Source: Takakia lepidozioides (taxonomy: Eukaryota; Streptophyta; Takakiopsida; Takakiales; Takakiaceae). From it: DNA of 64,000 nt. Numbering within the stretch: the stretch's first letter is position 1; each line of letters starts with the position of its first letter. The position numbers were made by a program, and so were the translations under genes. Under the pieces are notes generated by a model that saw only the letters and a list, made by a program, of their open reading frames with translations, did not search any database and had not been told where the DNA came from. The stretch is from contig CM060731.1 in the NCBI GenBank assembly GCA_030704615.1, positions 72,398,756 through 72,462,755 of the forward strand. The letters run 5' to 3'. Below are positions 23,298 to 35,230 of the stretch, one piece after another.

Positions 23298-26200
23298 ATG
23301 GGTGAACCGAATTCGTCAGCCGTGGATGTTATAATTCAGGCACGGCAGACTTTCCTTCAGGCATGTCAGGCACTGGTATCTGTGGAAGTAGATGACAATC
23401 GCGCTCAGGCTCTTGTGGATGATGCAGCAGCTGCATGTGCTCAGCTTTCCAGCTTTGTGAAGTCTCAAGGTGAGCGTCATCAGTCTCTTCTTCCGGTGTG
23501 TCACATGTGTTTGGTGTATTACGGTTCATATGCATACCAGTCAGTCATAGTTTGATCTGTATCGGCGTGCAATGCAATGGGTTGTTATAATTTCTCTGGG
23601 ATTTTGTGAGCTTCCACATCGAAGCCTTCAGAAGTAGCTCTTAAGTACACTCTTCAGTGGTGTGGTGCTCACAATTCTCATTGGGCGATTTTTCTGCGGA
23701 TTATGGCAACCAGACTTTTTCAGTCACTTCCTTGAAAAAGAACATGGCAGTGCCAGTCAAGGCTTCGATGCCCACCAGTCTCTATCTGATGGAGGGATTG
23801 TCTCGAACAGCCAGTGTGATGATTCCGCATTGGAGGCAGGGGACAAATCACACACTACACTCCTGGCCTGGATTCAAGCTGTCCACGCGTGCTGTGGCAC
23901 AGCGTTTGGAGATCGTGTGGGTGTGAATGTTGCAGACAAGTTAGACTCTGAGGCACCCAGCGTTTTGGCTTCCTGGTTGCTCGCTCTCAGAAATCTCGCT
24001 TCGGCTGCCCATTTAGCCCAAAAAGTTATCTGTTCAGATCACTTAAGCCAGAGAAAACAACCTACAGCTGAGGATGAAGCCATGCATGGAGTGCACGAGC
24101 AGGAAGAGGGCTTCTCAGGTTTGTCCAGTGAGACAGTTGGAAGCAGTGCACAGGGCGGGTTGTTGGAAAAATGGAGTCAGGTTGTTTCACTCAGCAGGGT
24201 GTGGCCTGATCTTGGCAGAAGGGGGGGTTTAAGGGCCACCCGGTGGCGTGCACGTGCCACTGCTGCTGATCTAGCAGGCCTTTTAGCTGTTTGGGATTTA
24301 CATCTGTTGGTTTTCAGTGGAAACTCCTTAATAACACAGCGAGCCCAATCAGGGGGCACATTATTGACTATGTATGAGGAATTATTGCAGCTGCTTGTCC
24401 ATGACCTGGCTCTCAGTGATCTCAAGTGGGAGGTATGCAAACTTGTCAACATAAGACCCCACATGACACGATTAATCTACAATAGCACAATAGTAGTTTG
24501 AAGGGTTTGCATTCATGACATAAGCCTAGGCCTCAATCTGCAAGTTTCAATTAGCATCTCAATTGGACCTGAAGTATCTACACTGGGAAATCAGCAAATT
24601 GAGTTTGAGGTGCAAAATGGAACTGATACAACTTCTGCTCCTTTCTTGTGTGGTTCCATGAAGACACAGCCCATGGTAGTATCAACTTTCTGTCGTATTT
24701 GCATGGTCTGCCTTCACGAGTACTCTGAATGTGAATTAAGAGAGCATTGCAACACTTTCAATCTCCTTGTATTGTCACAACATTCTCTGGTCGGTCTTCT
24801 AGCATGTATACTGAGTGAGTGCCTCTGGGTGGTTTGGTATAAAGGGTAGTTAAGAGTACAGGGGTATGGTCTCTTCTTAGCAAGTGCTCTATGCATGCTA
24901 CACAGGTTCGCCTGGCTGCTCTCTCTTCTGCATCCAAGGTTCTGGCTGCTTTACAAGGTTTTTTGCCACACCCTCTGTGAGTCCACCTCCTTTTACATCC
25001 TTAGCACGCCTCTCTCTCTCAGCTTCAATCTGCTGTTTAATATTAGGAGAAGTCAACCAAATGGACCAAATCATCAAACTGAGTCAACTTGTCATGCCAT
25101 TATGCTCAAAAACATGACAGGTTTCGTCTTCTGGGCCCCATATATACTAGCTCTTTTTCAATAATATGGGAGTTCGAATGTGCAGATTGTCAAGGCAGGT
25201 AACAGGCATGCTTGCAGTTTGCATGGACTGCCAGCCTGAAGTACAACAAGCTGCAGTTGATTCAATTGTACATCACCTTCTGCCGCCTTCTTCCCATGAA
25301 CGGGAGGTGAGATGCTCACCTTAACCAAAAAAGTATTTACCATTCATGATTCTGCAACCTGACAGGGGTATCCCCTTGTTATGCAGCAGAATTCTTTTGG
25401 AGAGTTTGTATGCTTTTTTCCAAGCTGCTAGTCAGGTTGGAGATTTGGAATAAGAGGAAGCTAGGGCTCCCGAGGCAGCAGGAATTTTTGGGCTTCCCTC
25501 CATCCTCCTACACTCCCATTGGGAAATGAGGTTGAGTTTTATCTAAATGTGAAATTTAAACAGGTGATAGTGAAAGAACTACTTGACGAGTTTACTACGG
25601 TAGCAGTCTCTCTGGCAGGAGCGTCGGGAAAAGATGGAAATGCATGGAATAAGACTGGGGCAGCAGATGCTGTTGGCTTGGATGGTCTCCCAAGGGGCTC
25701 CTTGTTACTGGCTGGTGTAACAGCTGTGATCCAGTTGCAACTGTTGCCTGACCCGTCTGCATGGAATGATCAAGCATTCGAGAAGCCAAGAGTAGACAGA
25801 GTACCCCTTCTGCTTGTGGCAGCAGCTGCTGCTTTTGAAGATGCTGAAAGGAGGGGGAGTAGGACGACCGCTGCGGGACTTTCTGAGTTACTCAGGTACT
25901 CTTTGTCGTTTTCCATTTTGTCAGTGAGGAGCAAGGGAACACCCCATAATAAACTTAATTACCAGAGTACCTGAATCCTCTCTCTGTCACTCAGTTTAGT
26001 AGTCTACTACTTCTTGGTCTTGTCTCTTTAATATATTCCTGCTTTCTGTTAACACTTTCATTGGCACTCATGCCTTGGCTGTATGGCTGCAGATCTTTGG
26101 TGAATTATGAGGGATCGCTCCTGGGAATGCTCAACCAAAAGAACCCCACCTACATTGGCCCCACTTCTGCCAGAACCTATAAGGAGTTAGGTGTGATAGA

Positions 26201-29200
26201 CAATGACACGGCAAATGCACTGGAGAGTGTGGTGGCTTCAACAACACTTAAGGGTCTTTCAGTTGCAATAAGCGGTGGGAAATGCATCAAGCAAGCTTCT
26301 GTGGAGAATCAATGGATAGCTGATAAGCAAATTGATGCGTTGGAACACATCACAGAGGTAGGTGCAAAACTTGGTTGGACATTGTTTGTAGGATGATAAA
26401 ATCCAGTTCAGCATGGGACTTGCTTGTACAGCAGCACTGCTGTGGGATTGATGCTAACGCTGTAGCCAGGTAAAGAAACCAGGTTTTATTGTTGAAGCTG
26501 TATTAGAATTGATGCTCGACCTGTTATCAGCTTACCTTGATGTCTCACCCAGTACCGCACATAGGCTTTTGGTTCTCTAGTAGTCACCAATATTCATTGT
26601 ACAGAGCACCCCTTTCATATCTAAATGTCTGGTGGCAAATACTGCCATACGGGATCATTTTTGGCAGAGAATGTTATCAGAACTATTTGGAAAGAGAGTG
26701 TAGGAAGGGTATGAGGAACAGACATGGAAATGTTTTTGAAGGACATTGTCACTTCATGACTTTACTACACAATCACACCGTTTATGGAGTTTTTATCTCT
26801 TGGCCTTATACTGCTCTACCCCTCTGATGCATCCAGGTTCTCCAAATCCCCCCTGATCTTACACGGACTTTTAAGGACACAGATGCAGATTCAGAAGTAA
26901 TGAAGTTCCTAGCGTGTGTACACCCTCTCGTGAGCGTTGCAATCACTCTCATCAAGAAACGCTCCTGGACACCTCAGCAACTGTGGTCAAGAAAAAACTG
27001 TGTACCAAGTTTGGTCCTGTGCTTTTCTGCATTTGCTGCCGGTCTGAGTGAGGCAGGTGTCACATGGGCTGCCATAGAAGGAGTTGACAACCTATGCGGT
27101 GCTGCTGTGGCCCATTTATCTGAGGCCCTACAAAGTGAGGACAATGTTAGTGTCAACGGACATAGAAAAAAAGTATCGATTGGCGAAAAGAGAGTGGGTG
27201 TAAGGGGATCCCAGGGCCTAATACTGGAGCTCCTACCAACAGTTCTACCCAGGCTCAAGCAAGTAATGAAGAGTGGATGTGGATTGGGAACTAAGGACGA
27301 TGGAAATATGTCCGACATCGATCCCCTGCCTTGTGCAATTGTGGCAGCACACCAAATGGCATGGTGCCTGAACCAGGTATGATTGGCACTAATTGAAACA
27401 GTCTGGAGCTGCGATTGGCTTACAGTTGTTATTTGGTGCTTCTGACCTGACAACTATAGCATGGGAACAAATTCATGTCACTGTTGGGAAGCTGTGGTCC
27501 ATTGGACTTGAAGCCATCCTTGATGCAAGTAACTGGAAAATGATCTAAATAAAATAAAATGATCTGGATACCACTATTTGACTGTAAATTGCCTGATGGA
27601 TCCTGCAAGGAATGCATCTAAGATGCATGTCTGTAAACTCATTGATTTGCAGTTTCTTTGGTCTTAAATGTGTCTATAGTCTTCCTGTTGCCAGACTCAC
27701 AGTTGGAAACTTTTCATCAGAGTCAAATGTCATTTTTGCTACTCTGGTCGGTAGTTTTATGAGCAGTACAGCACGGGGTCATTGGCATTGATGTTTTGTC
27801 TTTGCTGTAGCATTTTTTTTTTCAGTGTCGTGGGTTCATTGCTTCGCAGATGAAGATGGAGGGAGTTTGTGTTCACTAATCTAGAGACAGAATGCCTGCA
27901 GGTGGAGCATCCTTTTTTGGGTTCACAATGTGAGTTGGTTATGCCGTGTGTCCTAACTGCTTTGGATCACTTCTCTCCTATTGTCAAGGTATTACCTTCT
28001 CCTTTTTCTGAGTACACCATGCATGCTATTGTCACTTTCGACGGAGGTGTAGACAGCCAATCAGAGGATCTGGAGGCATTGTTTGTGTTATAACTTTTGG
28101 ATATGAAGGACACAAATCAATAGTAAAGCTTAAGAAAGAGTGAGAAATGACCACAAAGAGGGCGAGTCTTTTTGAGGGCACTATTAACTATCTTTTGTAA
28201 GGGCCAAGTCATCGCCCTAGACAACTAAGGCTTCTGTAATTTGATCATTGACGGAAAATGGTTCTGGACGAAGAAGAGGAAGGATGGAATGCAAGGCATA
28301 AGTCTGTGTGTGTGACTCGTCTAAACTATGCAAGGGACAAGTTTTATGGTGCTCTCTGGCTGACAGTTGAGTTAATACCTGCTCCGGTTTTGCTAAGCAG
28401 AAGCAAGCTATGAAAGCCTGCATTCACTTGGCAGACAATCTAAACCCATCGGAACTGCGCTGGTACAAGGATGCGACACTTGATGCTGTGTGTTCTAGTC
28501 TTATCGGCTGCGAGGACCTCTGGCCCATTGCAGTGCAAATGGCAGTGGTGCTTGTTACTCGCATCGAGGGGAAAAACCCACGTGGAAAATGGTTAGTACC
28601 TTATCTTTTGTGCTGGGCATTACTGAATAAACTAGCTAGCTCTATGTAGCAATAAAGACGGTAATGCTTGCTTAAAACTACTATTTGGTGAGGCAACGTT
28701 GGGTGTCAGCATAATTATCATGGCTTCTCAGGAAAGAGGCCCTACTGGAATTTTATATTGGGCACTGGCATTTGTTACTGTGAACAACTTTGACATATTG
28801 TGATGGTCAGGCAAGCTCTTGTTATTTAAGCCCTTGGGTGTTCATCTGTTAGGCATGTAAGATGCTTGCAAAACTTAGGCACCCGTCTTGTGCTCTTGCT
28901 GGTGAAAGGAATAATGATCATGTCAAAAGAAATCTATCTGAAATAAAGATATGGATTTTTGGACCAAAGGTATGGACGGGTCATGAATGAAATGCTAAGC
29001 GAGTTGGAGAGGCATAGAGATGACCCAGCAAGGCGTACCATATGGCTTCAACACATCACACCGCAGTGTGAGGCCATGGGGATTGTTCTAGTGGCCCACT
29101 TCAAGCGCCTCCTTCCATTGCTCTTCCACTGGTTACATGCACCTGATGATGCCACTTGCCTCCTGGTTGGTGTTGCTCTTTCCAGTTTTGTTTGTGGTCT

Positions 29201-29909
29201 CTCCTTTTGGATGTCTCCATTTTTGGTTGTCACATTTTGTCTATACGAAGTGTTGGCTCTGAAGTGCTGATGTCTAGTGGGAAGTGGAGGGCAGGTTCTG
29301 TCAAGGCTCTGCACAATCATAACCCACACCTGGCCCCGCATCCCATTTCATGCCAAAAGGTAGCTTTCTATGTGTACAGATTTGTGTACCAATCAACCTT
29401 TTCATGGGAATGTAATGAGAAGTTGAATCTGCAAAATGTGGTAGTGCTTAGAGTGATCTCACTTTGAGAAAACGTACACCCTTTTGAAGTAATGCCGACC
29501 TAAATTATAGTAAATAACAACACTTTTGCCGCTAGACGTGGAGGGGAAATTGTGGTTTTTCGTTTTTGGAAGGTTGTTTGAAACAACAGTGTTTTGTGGT
29601 TCAGAATGCGGGAAGAGCTCACATATGCATATGAGGAAGCAGAAACTCGAAAATCTGCCGTGGAGGTGAAGATGGCCATCAATGAAGTGCGGCGGCTTCT
29701 CCTGTTGTAAATTTCCTCCCTGCGTGTGTCAATGTGTATTTTGCTTACTGTTCTTTGAGATTGATGCAGCTGCAGCCCTGGTTTGTAATTGTGGATCTTT
29801 TTGGTGCCATTCCCACAGATATCAGCTTTCAACTGTTCTGACAGCCATCCAACAGGCCGTGCACCTCTGCAAGCTTTTAGAGATGGGTGGTTGGATATTC
29901 TTCCAGTAA
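23298..29909 (+). CDS. TTI2-like ARM-repeat protein (At2g39910 type)
   Basis: Exons: 23298-23469, 23632-24432, 24906-24976, 25186-25306, 25564-25895, 26093-26357, 26837-27376, 27902-27988, 28401-28591, 28970-29165, 29295-29359, 29605-29710. All phases agree once one extra base at about 23733 is removed, giving about 981 residues. The product is helical and ARM/HEAT-like. Recognisable late segments are VLTALDHFSPIVK, KACIHLADNLNPSELRWYKD, WLQHITPQCEAMGIVLVAHF, KRLLPLLFHWLHAPDDATCL and HTWPRIPFHAK, in the order of plant proteins annotated as TELO2-interacting protein 2. Family knowledge: TTI2 works with TELO2 and TTI1 to mature PIKK kinases. The TAA at 29708-29710 overlaps a GT donor; splicing to 29819 would extend the protein to 29909. 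Family call moderate, gene model strong. Confidence 0.8.
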
Positions 29910-30776
29910 CCCTCTATGCACACATTGGAAATCTGTTCATGGCTGTGGGATTGGCTCCTTCCTCGGTGCTTGGGGTTTAGAACATTCTGCTGGGGGCACC
30001 GATGTTGAAGCAAAATACAATGGAGATAGTCTGCTACATGTGAGGATTGTCTGTGACAAACTATGTGCAAAGGGGAGAGATGGTCCACAACGTACATCGC
30101 CTCATGCTTTTTTTCACTTTTGCAGAGTTGTACCATCCCCATAGTCCAGGAAAGCTGAGACATAACTGCTGAAGAGGGTATTTCCTTGCAAGGACAATAC
30201 AACTCCATGTGAGACCTGTATTTCTGACTCCATCTGCACAACGACACATGTGAGCTCCACTTTCCATTTCACATTAGTGCTATTGCTATTACTTGATAGT
30301 CTGCTTGCTGCATTGTGACATGGAAAATTGAGATTTGTTACTTTCAGGTGATTTGCTGCCAGGATTCAAAGTTTTTCTGCGCTGGAGTCAGTAAGCCTCG
30401 CAAATAACAACCTGCGAACGAAAGAATGCCGATTGTTCCTATTCGCTCATGACAATGCGGTTGCTGATCACAGCATGATCCAAGCATGCAAGAAGTTGGA
30501 TCTTCATGACACATGAAGATCCATGTGACCCGCATGCTTACTGATCTCTGCGAATAGTACTGCATAGGCTTGACCTATTAGAAGAGTCATATGTACAGGT
30601 AGTTGCCAATTAGGTGACCACTGTCATCGGCGAACCACCCAAAGTTGGAGGACCACCTTCAAACCAGCTACTCACTATGAGATTTTCAGTTTCCTGAGGC
30701 TGTTATCCCCTGCAATTCTTAATACTCTGCAGCAATCCTACCCTGGTTTCTATACTTACAATTGTACCTTTGTATG

Positions 30777-30975
30777 TAATAATAATAATAATAATAATGT
30801 GGACTCTTGTCGAAGCAGGCATAACATATGATGTCACTTACCAAAGGGCTACTGTCTGCCGATGCGAAGTTGGATTGGAAGGTGGACACCTTTATGACAT
30901 CCTACACTCTCTTATGTGGTTTTGAACCCATAACCACTAGTGAAATGGTACTATGCCCTAACCAGTGAGGAGGTA
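30777..30975 (-). mobile_element. tRNA-derived SINE, family 1, copy 2
   Basis: Minus strand: A-box-like GGTTAGGGCATAGTACCATT, B-box-like GGTTATGGGTTCAAAACC, then TCATAAAGGTGTCCACCTTC, AGTAGCCCTTTGGTAAGTGA and GCTTCGACAAGAGTCCACA, ending in an ATT-repeat tail (30777-30799). A head, body and simple-repeat tail is the full SINE layout. Shares head and body with 20300-20512. Confidence 0.75.
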
Positions 30976-32739
30976 CCCCTGTATGGAGGTAGTAGGACCT
31001 TCATTGGTAAACAACTTTAGTTGGTACAGAGATCGGGATGTCTAAAGTTGTTGTGCTGGATCCGACTGCACATCCATTCAAGCATGCACCCTCAAAATCT
31101 GAGGATTCTAAGAGAATGAGGTGTGTTAGTTCACAAATTGTGCCCATGATCCATGGTTATCACCTTAGTTCACAAAACTCTTCAAATTTTGTTATGTTCT
31201 TTCTGCCTATTATTTTTGCGCTGCTTCAAATTCTTCATGTGCCCCCTTTCCACCAGGGACCCTTGCTATGGCATATGTTTACTGTGCTAGGGGATTGGCT
31301 TATGTTCTCAGAGGTGTTGTTTATCCTGGTCAAAATCAAAAGAGGAAATTGAAAGTATTCCTCTCAAACACTGCACCAGTATGAATCTTGATAAATCACA
31401 CAGTCGCAGTCTTTGTATCACTAGGTACATCAGATTTATGTTGGACTCGAAGCCTCTTTTTCGAAGTAGACTTTCTCCGCGCAATATTGCACGTCTCTTT
31501 CCAGGTTAATTCTACAGAGCTTTCTCAGTATACAAAAGCAAAAATTTGACCAAAAGCTTTAGTACATCACTATGACAGCGAACTGGACAATGAGAAGTTC
31601 AATCAACAATCGAAACAATTTATTAAATACCACTTTTGAATGGAGCTGGAAAGAAATGCCCGGTGTTTTAAAAAGGCCGAACAATAACAGACCAACACAC
31701 TATAAAATAGCTCCCTTAGAGCATCCCCACCCTTGAGCCCGAAAAACTCCCTGTAACACAAAAGATAGTGTCATCGATTCAGTGCCTGCTGGGTTCTGTG
31801 GCGCGGCAGCCCGACTCTCACACACCCTTGTCCCGGAATCGCCCACGCCATCCCCCCGCACCTCGCCTCCCAATGGCCGGAAGGGGCGAGATCTCCGCCA
31901 AGATGCTGACAGGCACGGGGTTGGTCTCGTTGACTTGGATTCAGGGACGTTTTCTGTGCGAAGAATACAACGCCCGGGTTCAGTGCACTGAACGATATTC
32001 AGCACGAGCTTTTCACGGATATAGGGTTCAGTGCATGGGTGGGGGACGTTTCCGCCCACCATACCCTCATGTTCCGTTGGCGTGCTGGGTTCAGTGTACA
32101 CATTCCCATGCTTCTCGATGTAGGCAACATATGGAATATAGATGCTTAACTTGCAATGTCCAATAACAACATTGAAGTGGTGTATCTATAGGCACCGCAG
32201 GATGGACTCACACAGAAGATACAGCTGAAATATGCAACAAACAACTGCACATAACAAAACAAAACATGCATGGATTGTGTGTTGTGGGGTCACAAGTCAC
32301 AACCCCCATACTACTTTCCCCTTCCAAGACAGCTCTCTCGCGCATTTGTCCACACTGTAAAGAGTTCAGTTGGGAACATGGAACAGGAGAATGGAGCTAC
32401 AGCTGAGTGAGTTAACTTGCTGAGAGCATTGGGAACCTCTGCACTAAACCTACGTAACATACCAAGGCCACTTTCCTTGTGTTATTTAGAATCCAAAGGA
32501 GTGAGAATGCCCTTTGGTGATCTCTGGAACATTGAACTGAAAAGCATCTTTGATCGGTCTGATCATCCATTCAAAAGTTATTCACTAGTCAAACAAATTT
32601 TCAATGTATGATTGTCATGAGAATGGAACTTCTGACCACTCTTGAAGCGAAACAGTGCCATGCAATTGCATACACAGAGACTCCAGCTTCTTTAGGGACT
32701 CCTCATGAGCTTGGAGGGACAGCATCTGCGCAGGAATGG

Positions 32740-32925
32740 TGAATTATGCATCTTCCAGTCCTCCTTCCACATGAGACCTACAGGACGAACAGCGCCCAGA
32801 GAGACCGCCACGAACAATCCACACACGGACAGGGGCAGCGCAGCGGGTTTGAACCACGAACCACAGAGGTGACACACTGCGCACTTACCAGCTGCGCTAC
32901 CAACCGATGTGCCACCTTTGCAATT
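32740..32925 (-). mobile_element. tRNA-derived SINE, family 2, copy 1
   Basis: Minus strand: GGTTGGTAGCGCAGCTGGTA (A-box like) and GTGGTTCGTGGTTCAAACCC (B-box like). It cannot fold as a complete tRNA, because no pairing acceptor stem flanks it. The body that follows (GATTGTTCGTGGCGGTCTCT) resembles the body of the element at 44195-44425. Confidence 0.6.
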
Positions 32926-35230
32926 GTGAGTACTATGTGGGGTAGGGAACGGGCTTTTCCACGCGGTAAGAAAGACCCGGCCAGTTTTTGTTAGTTACAG
33001 AGGATGGAACCTGGAACCTTACGGTCTGGAAGAAACCTAACACAGCAGAAGGTTCCTCCTCTTTTAAGCCGTCCGATTAAGAGAATCCCAGCCATTGAAA
33101 TTCTTGCTGTTTCGGTAAGGCCCTAGGGACGGGGGCTTATTACCGTTTAGGTTTCTCTTCAATGAGGGGGGTCAAATGGCAAATCTGCTCTGCCCGGGAT
33201 TTTTTCTACAGCGACCGACTAAATTAAATGCCCCTCTGCCACACCCATCCCACAAATATTCCCTCATTATCCCCTGACACGTAGTGCAATTTGGTCGCGC
33301 CTGCCAACTTCCAAGAGATGGCACACACGTGCAAAGTTAAGTTCAGCAACCTGAAATAATAGTACACAATATATAATATTAGTAAACAAGTGGCAGCAAA
33401 GGCGAGACTTGATGAGAGGGCTGCTGCGGGCGCTTTCCGCAACACGTTGCCCTTTTCCGTGCCGGAACGTGCCTGGAAGGCAGCTCTGGATGTCATCCAC
33501 CCCTCCTGGATGTCGTCCGTTCAGAGGTTGTCATCTGTCTTTTCGTACGACACGCGTCGGTTAGGCGGCAAGAGTTGAATCTCAGTTCACCGTGGCACCG
33601 TGGCGATTTGATCTTTGCTGTTTCTTTCGAGATCCACGGCGCAGATGTACTTAGAATCTCATCCGACGGTTCCAAGGCCAGAATCGTGCCATTGGTTCCG
33701 CCAGGGCTTTTGATGTACTTTTGTGTATATTTTGTATATGTGACGTCTTTTCTTTCCATCCATCCCCGGGGAGCGAAACGGATGAATAAGTGGTGCATCT
33801 GTGTTTCGTTCGTTGTCTTCATCCATGGAGGCAGGTTAGACCGGGCGGCCGGGCGGGAGAACGGCCGTGCGGCGGAGTGGTGGCGCCGCGGTGCCCCGCC
33901 GCCTCTCCATCTTTTTGAGGGAAGGCGGAAGAGAGTTGGTCTTCGAAGCCCTGGGAGCGATCCCGCTCGCATGGGGGGGAATCGGCAAATGTGTGAGCTA
34001 GCGATGGGATTAGGGCTGCAGAGGTGTGGCGGATGAGAGGGATGCGATAGTGTGGATCTTCTCTATGTTTTGTCGGTGGTTGAGAGTGCGCTGGTTGCAA
34101 TCCGCGTCACGTGCTGGAAGAGGGATCGACTGAGAGATTGTTGTTCCGTTTCTCTCTCTTGGATCATATGTGTCTCGGTTGCCCTAATCCGCCGGCAGTT
34201 TCTGTGTCTTTCTCGTACTGGGATGACTGAGGAGTGATCGGCAGGATGCTGCGGTGGTAAGTGATCGGTGATTAGGAAATGTTGCCTGGCCAGCTTCTAT
34301 CAGCTTTTGTGTTGCGATCCTATTTTTCTCTAGTCTCTCTGTCTGCGCTGATGTCTCTCAATCTGCTGTTAGTTGTGGGCGATAATGTGACCTGGTGCAT
34401 CTTTCTCAAGCTTAGCAAGTTTACGTAGGATCCTTGCTGTTCTCACAGTTGCTGCGAGTTTCTGTGTCCACCTCGCTTTGAAAGATCTCTTTGCTGGTGC
34501 TCAGCTGCTTTCCTGCGTCCGTTTTTGCCGATGTCATGTATGGTTTTCCATACATAGCTAACAGTCCATCCACTTTCTCCACCAACACGGAGTCTCTCCA
34601 GGTCTTCTGTTTTACAAGTGGTCTTCAATTGCGCGCACTCGCAATTCGGTCCTTGCATCAATGTTGTAGGACCGTCTGTATCCATCACACTAATTTACAG
34701 CAGACATCTGCTTCTCTTTGAAATGCAAATTATTTTCAGCTGAAATGATCTCCATGTGTAGTATGCTAATTGTGGATGCCAGTATTCATCCGGGAGTTCT
34801 GGACTATAGGGGTCTCATGATTGGAACTAACGAAGGTTTAATCAATACCCGAGATTCTTAATTGATATGCGGTAGAACTGCACATGAGCACTTGGTAATT
34901 CGGTAAGCTTGTCGTCTGGGGATTATCCTCAAGAGCATTGCTGCAGGGGTTTAGAGGTGAAGAGCCACATTGCATCATATGAGTTGTCAGACAGTCAACA
35001 CCGCTTCTCTCTGCCGCAAGTGATTCACCAGTTGGTCTCTTGGATCTTGTGCGACAGTAGGAATAACCAAATTGCGAAACTGAAAGACTCGTGAATGGAC
35101 AGGTGTTGAAGTTGTCAGCTAAAGCACACGACAACATCAAAGGTGATGGCTTCTGATCCGATGAGGGCGCGGAGCTTTGTTGGGGGCTTGTGGGAGCTGG
35201 CTTGTTAGAGTGAGTGGAGGTGTGGCGAAA

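Larger units (their letters stand above)
29910..35230. other. Intergenic spacer between TTI2-like and Pumilio genes
   Basis: About 5.3 kb with two SINEs (30777-30975, 32740-32925) and a GC-rich stretch at 31740-32110 carrying several GGTTCAGTG words. From about 33400 the DNA becomes GC- and CT-rich, as expected of the Pumilio promoter and 5' untranslated region. Open frames such as 31038-31352 and 33575-34036 resemble nothing I know and are not called. Confidence 0.45.

Noticed and set aside
32860-32925. Possible functional tRNA gene on the minus strand
   Set aside because: A- and B-box-like words are present but no acceptor stem pairs around them and the sequence continues into a shared repeat body, so it is a SINE head.
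35177-35230. Upstream extension of the Pumilio protein
   Set aside because: The frame is open but begins without ATG; ATG 35231 gives the conserved N-terminus.
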